From positions 1-63,826 of the forward strand of contig CAJUKX010000015.1 of the NCBI GenBank assembly GCA_910586975.1: a stretch of DNA of 63,826 bases, in the 5' to 3' direction. The notes under the pieces are model-generated. The model was not told the DNA's origin and made no database searches. It saw nothing but the letters and a program-made list of their open reading frames with translations. Shown here one piece after another: positions 1 through 8,429 of the stretch (position 1 is the stretch's first letter; each line of letters starts with the position of its first letter). A program made the translations under genes and the position numbers. The DNA comes from an uncultured Muribaculaceae bacterium (GTDB lineage: Bacteria; Bacteroidota; Bacteroidia; Bacteroidales; Muribaculaceae).

Positions 1-61
1 TTATTTCTGAATAATCCTAAATAATAACCTTGAATCTTAGACCTAAAAATTATTTACAATG

Positions 62-69
62 CAAAGTTA
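62..69 (-). promoter_or_regulatory. -7 box of a leftward promoter leaving the window
   Basis: Read on the minus strand this is TAACTTTG, a full match to the Bacteroidetes -7 consensus TAnnTTTG. It points to a gene beyond the left edge. No good TTTG lies 19-21 nt upstream. The rest of 1-206 is AT-rich and shows no gene. Confidence 0.45.
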
Positions 70-206
70 GCAAATGAATGTGCGGAATGCGAGTGCATTA
101 AGGCTTAATATAAATAAAAATAAAGTCTTATTTTATATAAAGTATTGTAAAACAAATGTATATAATAATTAGATATATTTGAGAATATAACACTTTATCT
201 AAGTAC

Positions 207-1763
207 TTAGTGCATATTTATAATAGAATCCTCAAAATTTTCGCGGTTTATGGCGCGGCTTTTCAGCCTGTTTCTATAGGTATAGATGGTGTTGAGCGAC
301 AAGCCAAGGAACTTTGACAGACGAGTGCTGTCGGTTACACCCATGCGCATGAAGAATGCTATGCGCAGCTCGGGGCACAGCTTGCCTGCTTCGGGTTCGC
401 TGAATTGTTTGTCGGGCAGCAGCAGGGTGTTCAGTTGGGAGATGTAGTCGGGGTAGATATTCAGCGCGGCGTTGTCGAATACTTCAAAGAAACTTTCGTT
501 CATGGATTTGAGCGCTTTGCCCGATTCTATCATCTGGTGCAAGTCTTTTATTTGATTGGTCTTGATTTTTCTGTCGACAAGGCGGTTGAATTCTTCCATG
601 CTTTCGATGTAGTATGAGCACAGATCCAGTATGCGGTTGGAGTAGTCTTCACCGGCATGCAAAGAGTCTGAAAGTAGTTTGTTCTCTATATTCTTGCGTA
701 TCAGTGCATTGTGTCTTTTCCACAACAAGGTGCCGAGAATTATTATGATGACAAGGGCAAAGATGTAAGTGAAGATGTGTATCGAGTTCATCTTGGCCTC
801 ATGATCTCTGTTGGCCTCAATCATATTGGCCATGGTGGGAACGAGCTGTGTGTACAGGGTGCGGCTGTTTGAATTATAGATGTTGGCTCCGGCCTGATGC
901 ATATATGTATACGCTCTGTTAAGGTCGCCATTTTCAAATAGTTGCTTGCCAAGGTGTAGCAGCGGCGCGTTCTCGAGATTTCCTCGTGTGAGGTTTGATT
1001 TTGCGGCAAGGGCAAGATAGTACAAGTATTCCTCGCGGGTCTTTTCATTGCCGCCGTACAGTTCGGCCAGCATGCTAACTGCATCGTAGTATGCCTTGTC
1101 GTCAGTATTTGAGCTGTCGATTATTTCAAGCAGGTCGCCTGTAGCAATGGTTTCGTTTCCGGTAAGTATTCCGTGTTGTGCCCGTGCTATTTTATGGTAA
1201 TTGTCTTTTTCGGGTAAGATGGCAAGAATTGAGTCGAGAGCGTTTATTGCATTGTCCCTTGACTTTTCTTTGATTATATCAATGTTGCTGTACCTGTAGT
1301 ATTCGAGATTTATCGTTGCTAATGATTTGAAATATTGGAGTTTGTCGTAATTTGACAGCTCCTCGGGCTTTATGCAGTCAAGCAAGTCGGCGGCTTCGTT
1401 AAACATGGTGGCTACAGCCATACGGCGCGCCATATATATTTTGGCCCTGTTTGCCACCGCGGTGTCGGAGTCGGCTTTATGTATGGCCGATGTATAATAT
1501 ACAATGGATGAATCATTATTGAGTCCTTCATATTCACGGGCGGTGAGTATGTCGAGCTCGGCGGCCGGGCGCTTGCCAAACCTACGCAACGAATCAATAG
1601 TCCGGTATCGCATGCTTATTACATTGTTTATGTTCCGTATAGCCATATCCACCGAGTCTATGGCATGATTGAGCTTGTTGCTGTAGGCAAGGCTTTGCAG
1701 ACTGAAAAGATTCAAAAAGCTTAAAGCAATGAGTATTCTCAGCAGACAGGTTGTGCTTTTCAT
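207..1763 (-). CDS. DUF6377-type membrane regulator with TPR-like sensor and HTH end
   Basis: This 518-residue protein looks like a Bacteroidetes one-component regulator of the DUF6377 type. It has an N-terminal signal peptide, a long helical TPR-like region (about 30-320), one membrane segment near residues 329-348 ending in WKRH, then a cytoplasmic coiled region and a C-terminal helix-turn-helix (SLNTIYTYRNRLKSR) resembling LuxR-like DNA binding. I chose the ATG at 1763 because the signal peptide starts there and a -7 box at 1805-1812 leaves only a short leader; an ATG at 1799 would add twelve unlikely residues. It lies downstream of and in the same direction as xylBA, separated by a terminator. 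Control of the nearby xylose genes is only a guess from position. Confidence 0.75.
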   Translation of the reverse strand: MKSTTCLLRILIALSFLNLFSLQSLAYSNKLNHAIDSVDMAIRNINNVISMRYRTIDSLRRFGKRPAAELDILTAREYEGLNNDSSIVYYTSAIHKADSDTAVANRAKIYMARRMAVATMFNEAADLLDCIKPEELSNYDKLQYFKSLATINLEYYRYSNIDIIKEKSRDNAINALDSILAILPEKDNYHKIARAQHGILTGNETIATGDLLEIIDSSNTDDKAYYDAVSMLAELYGGNEKTREEYLYYLALAAKSNLTRGNLENAPLLHLGKQLFENGDLNRAYTYMHQAGANIYNSNSRTLYTQLVPTMANMIEANRDHEAKMNSIHIFTYIFALVIIIILGTLLWKRHNALIRKNIENKLLSDSLHAGEDYSNRILDLCSYYIESMEEFNRLVDRKIKTNQIKDLHQMIESGKALKSMNESFFEVFDNAALNIYPDYISQLNTLLLPDKQFSEPEAGKLCPELRIAFFMRMGVTDSTRLSKFLGLSLNTIYTYRNRLKSRAINRENFEDSIINMH

Positions 1764-1804
1764 GGTTGAGAGCTGTATTGGGTGCGGTAATGGATTCAAG
1801 GCTG

Positions 1805-1812
1805 CAAAGATA
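1805..1812 (-). promoter_or_regulatory. -7 box for the DUF6377 regulator
   Basis: The minus strand reads TATCTTTG, a TAnnTTTG match 42 nt before the chosen start. No clear TTTG is seen 19-21 nt upstream. The rest of 1764-2056 is AT-rich with no other feature seen. Confidence 0.5.
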
Positions 1813-2056
1813 CTGTTTTTTACTTAAATAAAGAATAAATCTATTATATTTTGTATTTTATTTTTAAAAGTGAATATGTTGAGAGTCAGTACTAAAGCGT
1901 AAATTATTATTTATATTTGACTTTAAATTATTGATAGGGGCTTTGAGCAGCCCTATTACTGTATTAATTTTGCAATCTCATCAGTGATAATCATTAGATC
2001 AAAGGTCAATTCAAATAAGGTTTAGATATAAGGTAAATGTTTGGTTTGTAAAAAAT

Positions 2057-2093
2057 GAAAAGGACGCCGTTTGTGAGAAACGGCGTCCTTTTC
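2057..2093 (-). terminator. Terminator of the xylBA operon
   Basis: A 16-bp perfect stem (core GGACGCCGTTT) with a GTGAG loop is flanked by A and T runs. It sits 20 nt after the xylA stop and could work in either direction. Confidence 0.85.
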
Positions 2094-2112
2094 GTTAGGC
2101 AGGGGGGATTTT

Positions 2113-3429
2113 TTATACGTACATGTTTACGATGGCTTCGTAGAGTTCTTGCTTGCCTGACTTTTGTGTCGGTTCGCCTGCGGTTTTGGCATAGTCCACA
2201 AGATTTTCGAGTGAGAGTTTGCCTTCTTCAAATTCTTTGCCTTTGCCGCTGTCAAATGAAGCGTAGCGTTCGGCCAGCATCTTCTTGTAGGGGGATTTTT
2301 CAAGTACATCGGCGGCCGAGAGCAGTGCGCGGGCCATGGCGTCCATTCCGGCAATGTGAGCAATGAAGATATCTTCGAGGTCGGTGCTGTTGCGACGAGT
2401 TTTGGCGTCGAAGTTGGTACCGCCGTTGCCCAGACCGCCGTTGCGTATGATCTGCATCATGGCCTGTGTAAGCTCATAGTTGTCGATTGGGAATTGGTCG
2501 GTATCCCATCCGTTCTGATAGTCGCCGCGGTTGGCGTCGATACTGCCGAGCATGCCGTTGTCTACGGCCACGGCAAGTTCGTGTTCGAATGTATGTCCGG
2601 CCAGGGTGGCGTGGTTTACTTCGATGTTTACCTTGAAATCTTTATCAAGACCATGGGCTTTGAGGAATCCGATCACTGTCTCAGTGTCTACATCGTACTG
2701 ATGTTTGGTGGGTTCCATGGGCTTGGGTTCGATGAGGAATGTGCCTGTGAAGCCCTTGGCTCGGGCGTAATCGCGGGCCATGGTGAGCATCATAGCCAGG
2801 TGTTCCTTTTCGCGTTTCTGGTCGGTGTTGAGCAGGCTCATGTAGCCCTCGCGTCCGCCCCAGAATACGTAGTTGCTGCCGCCAAGCTCTATGGTGGCGT
2901 CGATTGCGTTTTTTATCTGTACGGCGGCGCGTGCCACTACATCAAAGTCGGGATTGGTGGCAGCTCCGTTCATATAGCGGGCATGGCTGAATACATTGGC
3001 TGTGCCCCACAGGTTCTTGATGCCGGTTTCAGCCATTTTTTCTTTGATGTATGCCACTACGGCTTTCAGGTTTGCCTCGTATTCTTCAACCGAGTTGCCT
3101 TCGCTCACAAGGTCTACATCGTGGAAGCAGAAGTATTCGATGCCCATTTTTTGCATGAATTCGAATCCTGCGTCTACCTTGTCCTTGGCAGCCTCAACGG
3201 GGTCGGTGGCGGTGTTCCAGGGGTATTGCTTGGTGCCACCGCCAAACTGGTCGCCGCCTTCGGCGCAAAGGGTGTGCCACCATGCCATAGCGAATTTAAG
3301 CCATTCTTTCATAGGCTTGCCGAGCACGATGCGGTCTGCATCGTAGTAGCGGTAAGCAAGGGGGTTATAGCTGTCGGTACCTTCGAATTCTATTTTTCCG
3401 ATACCGGGAAAATATTCTTTATTTGCCAT
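2113..3429 (-). CDS. xylA: Xylose isomerase
   Basis: Converts D-xylose to D-xylulose in the cytoplasm, the first step of the isomerase pathway. The 438-residue length is normal for the long (class II) form. Family motifs are intact: FHDVDL at 102-107 with the catalytic His, WGGREGY near 190-196, and the metal-binding LIEPKPMEP at 232-240. It is the second gene after xylB, 31 nt downstream, and ends at a strong terminator, so the two form an operon. Expression is probably set by the promoter/operator before xylB. Confidence 0.97.
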   Translation of the reverse strand: MANKEYFPGIGKIEFEGTDSYNPLAYRYYDADRIVLGKPMKEWLKFAMAWWHTLCAEGGDQFGGGTKQYPWNTATDPVEAAKDKVDAGFEFMQKMGIEYFCFHDVDLVSEGNSVEEYEANLKAVVAYIKEKMAETGIKNLWGTANVFSHARYMNGAATNPDFDVVARAAVQIKNAIDATIELGGSNYVFWGGREGYMSLLNTDQKREKEHLAMMLTMARDYARAKGFTGTFLIEPKPMEPTKHQYDVDTETVIGFLKAHGLDKDFKVNIEVNHATLAGHTFEHELAVAVDNGMLGSIDANRGDYQNGWDTDQFPIDNYELTQAMMQIIRNGGLGNGGTNFDAKTRRNSTDLEDIFIAHIAGMDAMARALLSAADVLEKSPYKKMLAERYASFDSGKGKEFEEGKLSLENLVDYAKTAGEPTQKSGKQELYEAIVNMYV

Positions 3430-3460
3430 TTCTTAGGGTGTTTGTTATGTTTTTAATATG

Positions 3461-4948
3461 TTAGTTGTCAAGTTGTTGTTTCAGAATGTCTTTCCATCGG
3501 GTGTATGCTTCGATGTATGGCTCGCGGTCGAGGGCCGGAAAAATCTCGTCAATCTTTTCGAGGGATGCAAATGCTTCATTGTTATCGCGATAGATTCCTA
3601 TCCCTATACCGGCTCCCTTTGCCGCGCCTGCCGCACCGTCGGTGTCATACAGTTCGATCACCGCACCCGATACAGATGCAAGCGTATCTCTGAATACGGG
3701 GCTGAGGAACATATTGGCATTTCCGGCGTGTATGCGGTTGATTTTCAAACCTATACCCTGCATTATTTCCATGCCGTACATCAGCGAGAACACAATACCC
3801 TCCTGCGCTGCGCGCAATATGTGCCGGCGGTCGTGGATATTGAAATGTATGCCGTGAAACGAACAGCCCGTCGACCGGTTGCCGAGAACTCTCTCGGCTC
3901 CGTTGCCAAAGGGCAATATCGACACTCCGCAAGAGCCCACGGGTACCTCGGCGGCCAGATCGTTCATCCGGCTGTATGAGATGCCGTCTGTAGCCACATT
4001 CTTTTTTATCCAGCTGTTCAGTATTCCGGTGCCGTTTATGCAGGTCATTACCCCTATGCGTGGAGCTTCGGCCGTATGGTTGACATGGGCGAAGTTATTA
4101 ACGCGCGAGAGTGGGTCGTAGTCTATCTTATCGTTTATGCCATATACCACTCCCGATGTTCCGGCTGTTGATGCCACTTCGCCGGGATTGAATACGTTGA
4201 GCGACAAAGCATTGTTTGGTTGGTCGCCGGCCTTATAGGTGATGGGTGTGCCCTCGGCCAGTCCGAACTCGGCAGCGGCTCGGGCGCTGACACGGCCTTG
4301 TACGCAGAATGTGGGCTTGACTTCAGGAAAAATATCGGGGTCGAAACCATAATAGTCCATCAGCAGCTGTGCCGGAGCATCGTTCTTGAAGTCCCACAGC
4401 ATGTATTCCGACAGGCCTTCTGGGTTTGTGCATATTTCACCTGTCAGGCGATATGCTGCGTAGTCGGCAGGCAGCATCACCTTGTATATGCGGTCGTAAA
4501 CCTCAGGCTCGTTTTCCTTAACCCACCGCAGCTTGGCCGCAGTGAAGTTGCCGGGATTGTTGAGCAGATGCGTAAGGCAAGTGTCGGCGCCAAGATCCTT
4601 GAATGCCTTGTCGCCGTATGGCACTCCGCGCGAGTCGCACCATATAATTGCATCTCTCAGTACCTTGCCATGCTTGTCAACAGCCACCAGCCCGTGCATC
4701 TGGTACGAAAAGCCTATGGCCTTGATATCCGCCGCGTCAATGCCCGTTTTAGCCAAAATCTCTTTTGTGACAATCTTCATGCTGTCAATCCACGACTCGG
4801 GAGATTGCTCGGCCCAACCGGGCTTCAGCGACTTGATGGGGGCTTCGGTCTTGGGATAGAAGTCCGAGGCCACACACCTGCCGGTGGCGACGTCAACAAT
4901 GGCACATTTGACTGATGAAGTGCCTAAGTCGTATCCTAATAAATACAT
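3461..4948 (-). CDS. xylB: Xylulokinase
   Basis: Phosphorylates D-xylulose to xylulose 5-phosphate, which feeds the pentose phosphate pathway; the transketolase at 43.3 kb uses that product. The 495-residue FGGY kinase opens with the phosphate-binding motif DLGTSSVKC at 7-15, then shows WCDSRG and AGDQPNNAL. It is the first gene of xylBA. A -7 box and a 20-bp palindrome lie 85-115 nt upstream, and the GH43 gene is divergent on the other side, suggesting joint control by xylose or its oligosaccharides. Confidence 0.95.
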   Translation of the reverse strand: MYLLGYDLGTSSVKCAIVDVATGRCVASDFYPKTEAPIKSLKPGWAEQSPESWIDSMKIVTKEILAKTGIDAADIKAIGFSYQMHGLVAVDKHGKVLRDAIIWCDSRGVPYGDKAFKDLGADTCLTHLLNNPGNFTAAKLRWVKENEPEVYDRIYKVMLPADYAAYRLTGEICTNPEGLSEYMLWDFKNDAPAQLLMDYYGFDPDIFPEVKPTFCVQGRVSARAAAEFGLAEGTPITYKAGDQPNNALSLNVFNPGEVASTAGTSGVVYGINDKIDYDPLSRVNNFAHVNHTAEAPRIGVMTCINGTGILNSWIKKNVATDGISYSRMNDLAAEVPVGSCGVSILPFGNGAERVLGNRSTGCSFHGIHFNIHDRRHILRAAQEGIVFSLMYGMEIMQGIGLKINRIHAGNANMFLSPVFRDTLASVSGAVIELYDTDGAAGAAKGAGIGIGIYRDNNEAFASLEKIDEIFPALDREPYIEAYTRWKDILKQQLDN

Positions 4949-5032
4949 CGGTGCTTGTAGTTTTTATGGTAGTTATATACTATACGCCTGCAGATATTAA
5001 ATTACTTATCACAAGGCCGTTTTTAAAGGAAA

Positions 5033-5052
5033 GTTAACACTATAGTGTTGAC
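5033..5052. promoter_or_regulatory. Palindromic operator candidate between xylBA and GH43
   Basis: This is a 20-bp near-perfect palindrome with a perfect 14-bp centre, AACACTATAGTGTT at 5036-5049. It covers the predicted xylBA start site, just downstream of the -7 box at 5056-5063, where a repressor would block transcription. A XylR-type site is an inference. Confidence 0.6.
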
Positions 5053-5055
5053 ATA

Positions 5056-5063
5056 CAAAGATA
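5056..5063 (-). promoter_or_regulatory. -7 box of the xylBA promoter
   Basis: The minus strand reads TATCTTTG (TAnnTTTG). No clear -33 TTTG is present, as expected of a promoter needing an activator or of weak basal strength. Confidence 0.6.
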
Positions 5064-5151
5064 AATTTTTTAGAAATCATCCGTTGTATCTAAGGCGTTA
5101 AAAAAATCAAAAACAATAGAGCCATACGTATGATATGTTAAAAATAAGTGT

Positions 5152-5159
5152 TAAATTTG
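5152..5159 (+). promoter_or_regulatory. -7 box for the GH43 gene
   Basis: TAAATTTG matches TAnnTTTG and lies 22 nt before the start codon. No -33 box is clear. Confidence 0.5.
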
Positions 5160-5181
5160 GGATGCCCAATTCTATAAAACC

Positions 5182-6834
5182 ATGAAAAAATATTTGCTTC
5201 CCGTTATACTATGTTTATCTCTGTCGGTAGATGCTCACGCTGAGCATTTTACGGTGTCAAATCCGGCCAATGCCGGCTCTAAGGAATACGTCAACCCTAT
5301 AATATATGCCGATTACTCAGATCCTGATGTGGTGGCTTCGCCCGATGGATCTGTCTTCTACATGACGGCTTCGAGCTTTCAGTGCGCCCCGGGTCTGCCC
5401 ATTCTTAAGTCTACCGATCTTGTAAACTGGGATTTGGTTAACTATGCGTTGGAGAGTGTGCCGCCTACAAATTACTACGGAGCCGCCCCGCAGCATGGCA
5501 AGGGCGTATGGGCGCCATGTATCAAGTATCACAACGGTGAGTACTATATATATTGGGGTGACCCCGATTACGGAATATTCATGGTGAAGACCGACAATCC
5601 TGAGGCTGAATGGTCAGAACCCGTGCTGGTCAAGGCCGGCAAGGGCATGATAGACCCGTCGCCGTTCTGGGACGAAGATGGCCGTGCCTACCTGTCAAAC
5701 GCGTGGGCCGGGTCGAGAGCCGGTTTCAACAGCATAATCACTGTAAGCGAGATGTCGCCCGACGGCACACGCCTTATATCCAATCCGCGTATAGTCTTTG
5801 ACGGCAACGATGGCGTCAACCATACCATCGAAGGCACCAAGCTCTACAAGCGCAACGGCCGGTACTATATATTCGCACCGGCCGGCGGTGTGTCGCAGGG
5901 TTGGCAGCTTGTGATGCGCTCCAATAATATCTATGGCCCTTATGAACCCAAGATTGTAATGGCGCAGGGCGACTCAGACATAAACGGTCCTCACCAGGGT
6001 GGATGGGTCACTACGGCTACGGGCGAAGACTGGTTTATTCACTTCCAGGACCGCGATGCATACGGACGCATCATACACCTAAATCCCATGAAGTGGGACG
6101 GCGAATGGCCCGTGATAGGTGTGGATAAGGACGGCGACGGTACGGGAACACCTGTGCGTAAACATTCGCGCCCTGATACCGGCAACAAGCCATTGGCCGA
6201 AGAATCTCCGGCTCAAAAATCGCTGCTGTATCAGTGGCATGCCAATTACAACAATATGTTTGGATTCCCAATGCCCGATGGCGGCATGCGGCTTTACGGC
6301 CATAAACTCAGCCCCGAATTTGTAAATTTGTGGGAAGTGCCCAATCTGTGGCTTCAGAAATTCCCGGCCGAGGAGTTCACTTTCTCAACACAGGTGAAGA
6401 TTTCGGCTAAGAAAAGAAGCGGCGAGGTTTCATCCGGAATCATAGTGATGGGGCTTGACTATTGCCGGCTTGGACTCACAAAGCGTGGCGACAACTTCGT
6501 GCTGCAAGCAGCCACCTGCGCCAATGCCGAAAAAGACGGTAAAGAAACCGTTGAAGACATAGCAACCATAAGCCCGCAGCGTATATACAATGCCGGAACG
6601 CGCGCCAATATGGAGTGTGAAATGTATTTTAAAGTCACCGTCACCGCAGGAGGTATCTGCAAATTCGCCTACAGCACCGACGGCAAGAAATACATCCCTC
6701 TCGATATCACATTCAAGGCTCGCGAGGGCAAATGGATAGGAGCAAAAGTCGGATTCTACAGCATCACCCCCGCCACCTGCTCAGACCGCGGCTGGATCGA
6801 CATAATCTCCGATGATATAAAGATAAAAAAGTAA
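5182..6834 (+). CDS. Secreted GH43 glycoside hydrolase (xylosidase/arabinofuranosidase type)
   Basis: A 550-residue secreted enzyme expected to trim xylose or arabinose side chains or ends from xylan-type glycans in the periplasm. It has a signal peptide of about 20 residues (MKKYLLPVILCLSLSVDAHA), a five-bladed GH43 catalytic domain with the three acidic positions (DYSDPDV near 47, MIDPS near 158, TIEGTK near 217), and a C-terminal beta-sandwich (about 355-550) like that of many Bacteroidetes GH43 enzymes. It is divergent from xylBA and shares its control region, so it probably supplies xylose to that pathway. The exact substrate cannot be read from sequence. Confidence 0.9.
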   Translation: MKKYLLPVILCLSLSVDAHAEHFTVSNPANAGSKEYVNPIIYADYSDPDVVASPDGSVFYMTASSFQCAPGLPILKSTDLVNWDLVNYALESVPPTNYYGAAPQHGKGVWAPCIKYHNGEYYIYWGDPDYGIFMVKTDNPEAEWSEPVLVKAGKGMIDPSPFWDEDGRAYLSNAWAGSRAGFNSIITVSEMSPDGTRLISNPRIVFDGNDGVNHTIEGTKLYKRNGRYYIFAPAGGVSQGWQLVMRSNNIYGPYEPKIVMAQGDSDINGPHQGGWVTTATGEDWFIHFQDRDAYGRIIHLNPMKWDGEWPVIGVDKDGDGTGTPVRKHSRPDTGNKPLAEESPAQKSLLYQWHANYNNMFGFPMPDGGMRLYGHKLSPEFVNLWEVPNLWLQKFPAEEFTFSTQVKISAKKRSGEVSSGIIVMGLDYCRLGLTKRGDNFVLQAATCANAEKDGKETVEDIATISPQRIYNAGTRANMECEMYFKVTVTAGGICKFAYSTDGKKYIPLDITFKAREGKWIGAKVGFYSITPATCSDRGWIDIISDDIKIKK

Positions 6835-6866
6835 AGTAATACTTCGCTATCAGCTACCATATAAAA

Positions 6867-6908
6867 AGTTATAAGACCTTGCCCTATGTAAGGCAAGGTC
6901 TTATAACT
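6867..6908. terminator. Bidirectional terminator between GH43 and tRNA-Leu
   Basis: A 17-bp perfect stem (core ATAAGACCTTGCC) with a short loop lies between the converging GH43 and tRNA genes. A/T runs flank both sides. Confidence 0.8.
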
Positions 6909-6912
6909 CAGG

Positions 6913-6996
6913 TGCTCGAAGCGGGACTCGAACCCGCACGGTCGCAATGACCAAGGGATTTTAAGTCCCTCGTGGCTACCATTACACCATTCGAGC
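6913..6996 (-). tRNA. tRNA-Leu (anticodon UAA)
   Basis: The minus strand folds into a class II cloverleaf of 84 nt. The acceptor stem is GCTCGAA/TTCGAGC with discriminator A, the anticodon loop is CTTAAAA (anticodon TAA), the long variable arm is GGTC-GACC, and the T arm is GCGGG-TTCGAGT-CCCGC. The 3' CCA is not encoded. Confidence 0.95.
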
Positions 6997-7089
6997 ATTT
7001 CTGTTCGATAACGCAAAGTTAAGCCTTTTTTGGCTCATGGCAAAATTTAAACTGCGTTTTTAAGAAAAAAATACACGAAATCAGCAAAT

Positions 7090-7734
7090 TCAGTCGCGAT
7101 TTCGCCGTTCGATGACTATAAGCGACGATTTGGGCAGGGCCGATTCGAAGCGCAGGCGCGTGTTGCCGAGAGGTCTTACAAGGATTACTTTGGCGCCTTT
7201 ATCGGCCGCAAGCGTTGCCATAGGCAGATCGTCGCAATGGTCGGTGAGGAAGTATTTCAGCTCCAGTCCCATATCGTTTATTCGCTCTTCCACGGCATCG
7301 CGCTTTATGGTACCGCGGCAGTCAGGCCCACCCGTAGGCGATGCAATGAAGTCGCCGCTCCATATCTTGTTTACATATACACCGGCGGCGGCACTTGCCA
7401 CCAATATCTTGTCGCCCTCGCGGCGGCGTGCTGCTATGAAGTTGAGTACCTGTCGGTTGAGGTGGCGTCGCGCCTTCAGACCGAATATGTTGAGCATGTC
7501 GGGAGCTTTGCCGGCTGCGGCAATGGCACGGTATTTCATGGTTTCGTGCGATATAAGGCGTATGCGGCGCAGAGCATACAGGCTCAGTATGGCCACAACC
7601 CGGTCTATGCGACAGTGCCGCAGGGCGTATGTAAGGGCTGTGCGCAGAAACAGCTCAAGGCTGTTTATCTTGAGCAGTGTGCCGTCGAGGTCTACGACGG
7701 TTATTCCTTGTTTTGCTGACTGTCGGCCGACCAT
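7090..7734 (-). CDS. HAD-family phosphatase (HAD-IB-like)
   Basis: A 214-residue cytoplasmic haloacid dehalogenase-type hydrolase. Motif I is VVDLDGTLL at 13-21 with both aspartates; a helical cap follows, motif II is in ILVASAAAG, and motif III/IV in FLTDHCDDLPM. It resembles phosphoserine phosphatase-like HAD-IB enzymes, but the substrate is unknown. Its start lies 34 nt inside the end of the upstream phosphoribosyltransferase gene, implying translational coupling. The pair suggests nucleotide or sugar-phosphate salvage, or polyisoprenyl-phosphate work; none is proven. Confidence 0.8.
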   Translation of the reverse strand: MVGRQSAKQGITVVDLDGTLLKINSLELFLRTALTYALRHCRIDRVVAILSLYALRRIRLISHETMKYRAIAAAGKAPDMLNIFGLKARRHLNRQVLNFIAARRREGDKILVASAAAGVYVNKIWSGDFIASPTGGPDCRGTIKRDAVEERINDMGLELKYFLTDHCDDLPMATLAADKGAKVILVRPLGNTRLRFESALPKSSLIVIERRNRD

Positions 7735-8264
7735 GGGAAGCGTATGAGGGTAAGATTATTGTACAAAGAGAAATCGGGCAGTATCACCGGCCGGCGTGTG
7801 GTGACGGTGATAACGGCAGTGAGGACATCGGCTGCGGGGTAGTGCATCTTTACGGCATCGCGCACGGCCCGGAGTGTGGCACCGCTGTCTACGGCATCGT
7901 CTATGATGATAATCCGTTCGTACCGCCCCAACTCGGGCAAAATTACCGTGGCAGGGTCTACACAGCGCGGTGTGCGGCGTGCCAGATACCATGCTTCGGC
8001 TATGCGAAGGCGGTCGAGCACCGGTCGGGGAAGATATTTAAGCAGTTTTGAAAATAAACTGCCTTTGGCCCGGCTGCCGGGGCGTTGCAGGCAAGTGGAT
8101 TCATGGGCAGCTTTGCCGAACATCAGCTTGCCCACTTCCTCGCCTCCACGCCTTATCGACAGCACACAATCGGGCTCATAGCCTGTGGATTCCACAAGCT
8201 GTTGCAGCCTGAGGGCTGCGTTGCTCAGCGAGGTGCTGTTGTATGTCAATACTCGGCGGCGCAT
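7701..8264 (-). CDS. Phosphoribosyltransferase-fold protein
   Basis: A 187-residue type I phosphoribosyltransferase-domain protein. The PRPP-binding signature is clear at about 118-131 (IIIIDDAVDSGATL), and an early loop SIRRGGEEVGKL fits the family. Substrate is not evident; it is not a standard apt, hpt or upp. It comes first in a two-gene unit with the HAD phosphatase, overlapping it by 34 nt. No promoter with both boxes is visible upstream; the region before it holds the terminator of the sigma-factor operon. Confidence 0.8.
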   Translation of the reverse strand: MRRRVLTYNSTSLSNAALRLQQLVESTGYEPDCVLSIRRGGEEVGKLMFGKAAHESTCLQRPGSRAKGSLFSKLLKYLPRPVLDRLRIAEAWYLARRTPRCVDPATVILPELGRYERIIIIDDAVDSGATLRAVRDAVKMHYPAADVLTAVITVTTRRPVILPDFSLYNNLTLIRFPWSADSQQNKE

Positions 8265-8333
8265 AATCAGCCATAAAATTACGCAAAAAATTCCACGCCA
8301 ACAACAAAAAATTTTATACGCCCGTAAAAAAAT

Positions 8334-8374
8334 CGAGCCAAACCATTATCGGGTTGTCCGTAATGGCTCGGCTC
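8334..8374 (-). terminator. Terminator of the sigma-factor operon
   Basis: On the minus strand a GAGCC...GGCTC stem containing CCATTA/TAATGG is followed by a T run. It lies 56 nt after the stop of the secreted protein gene. Confidence 0.7.
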
Positions 8375-8429
8375 TTATAACCAATCGTGTGTCTAAGTGA
8401 TCAAAGGTGAGAATGAAAGATGGGAATTA

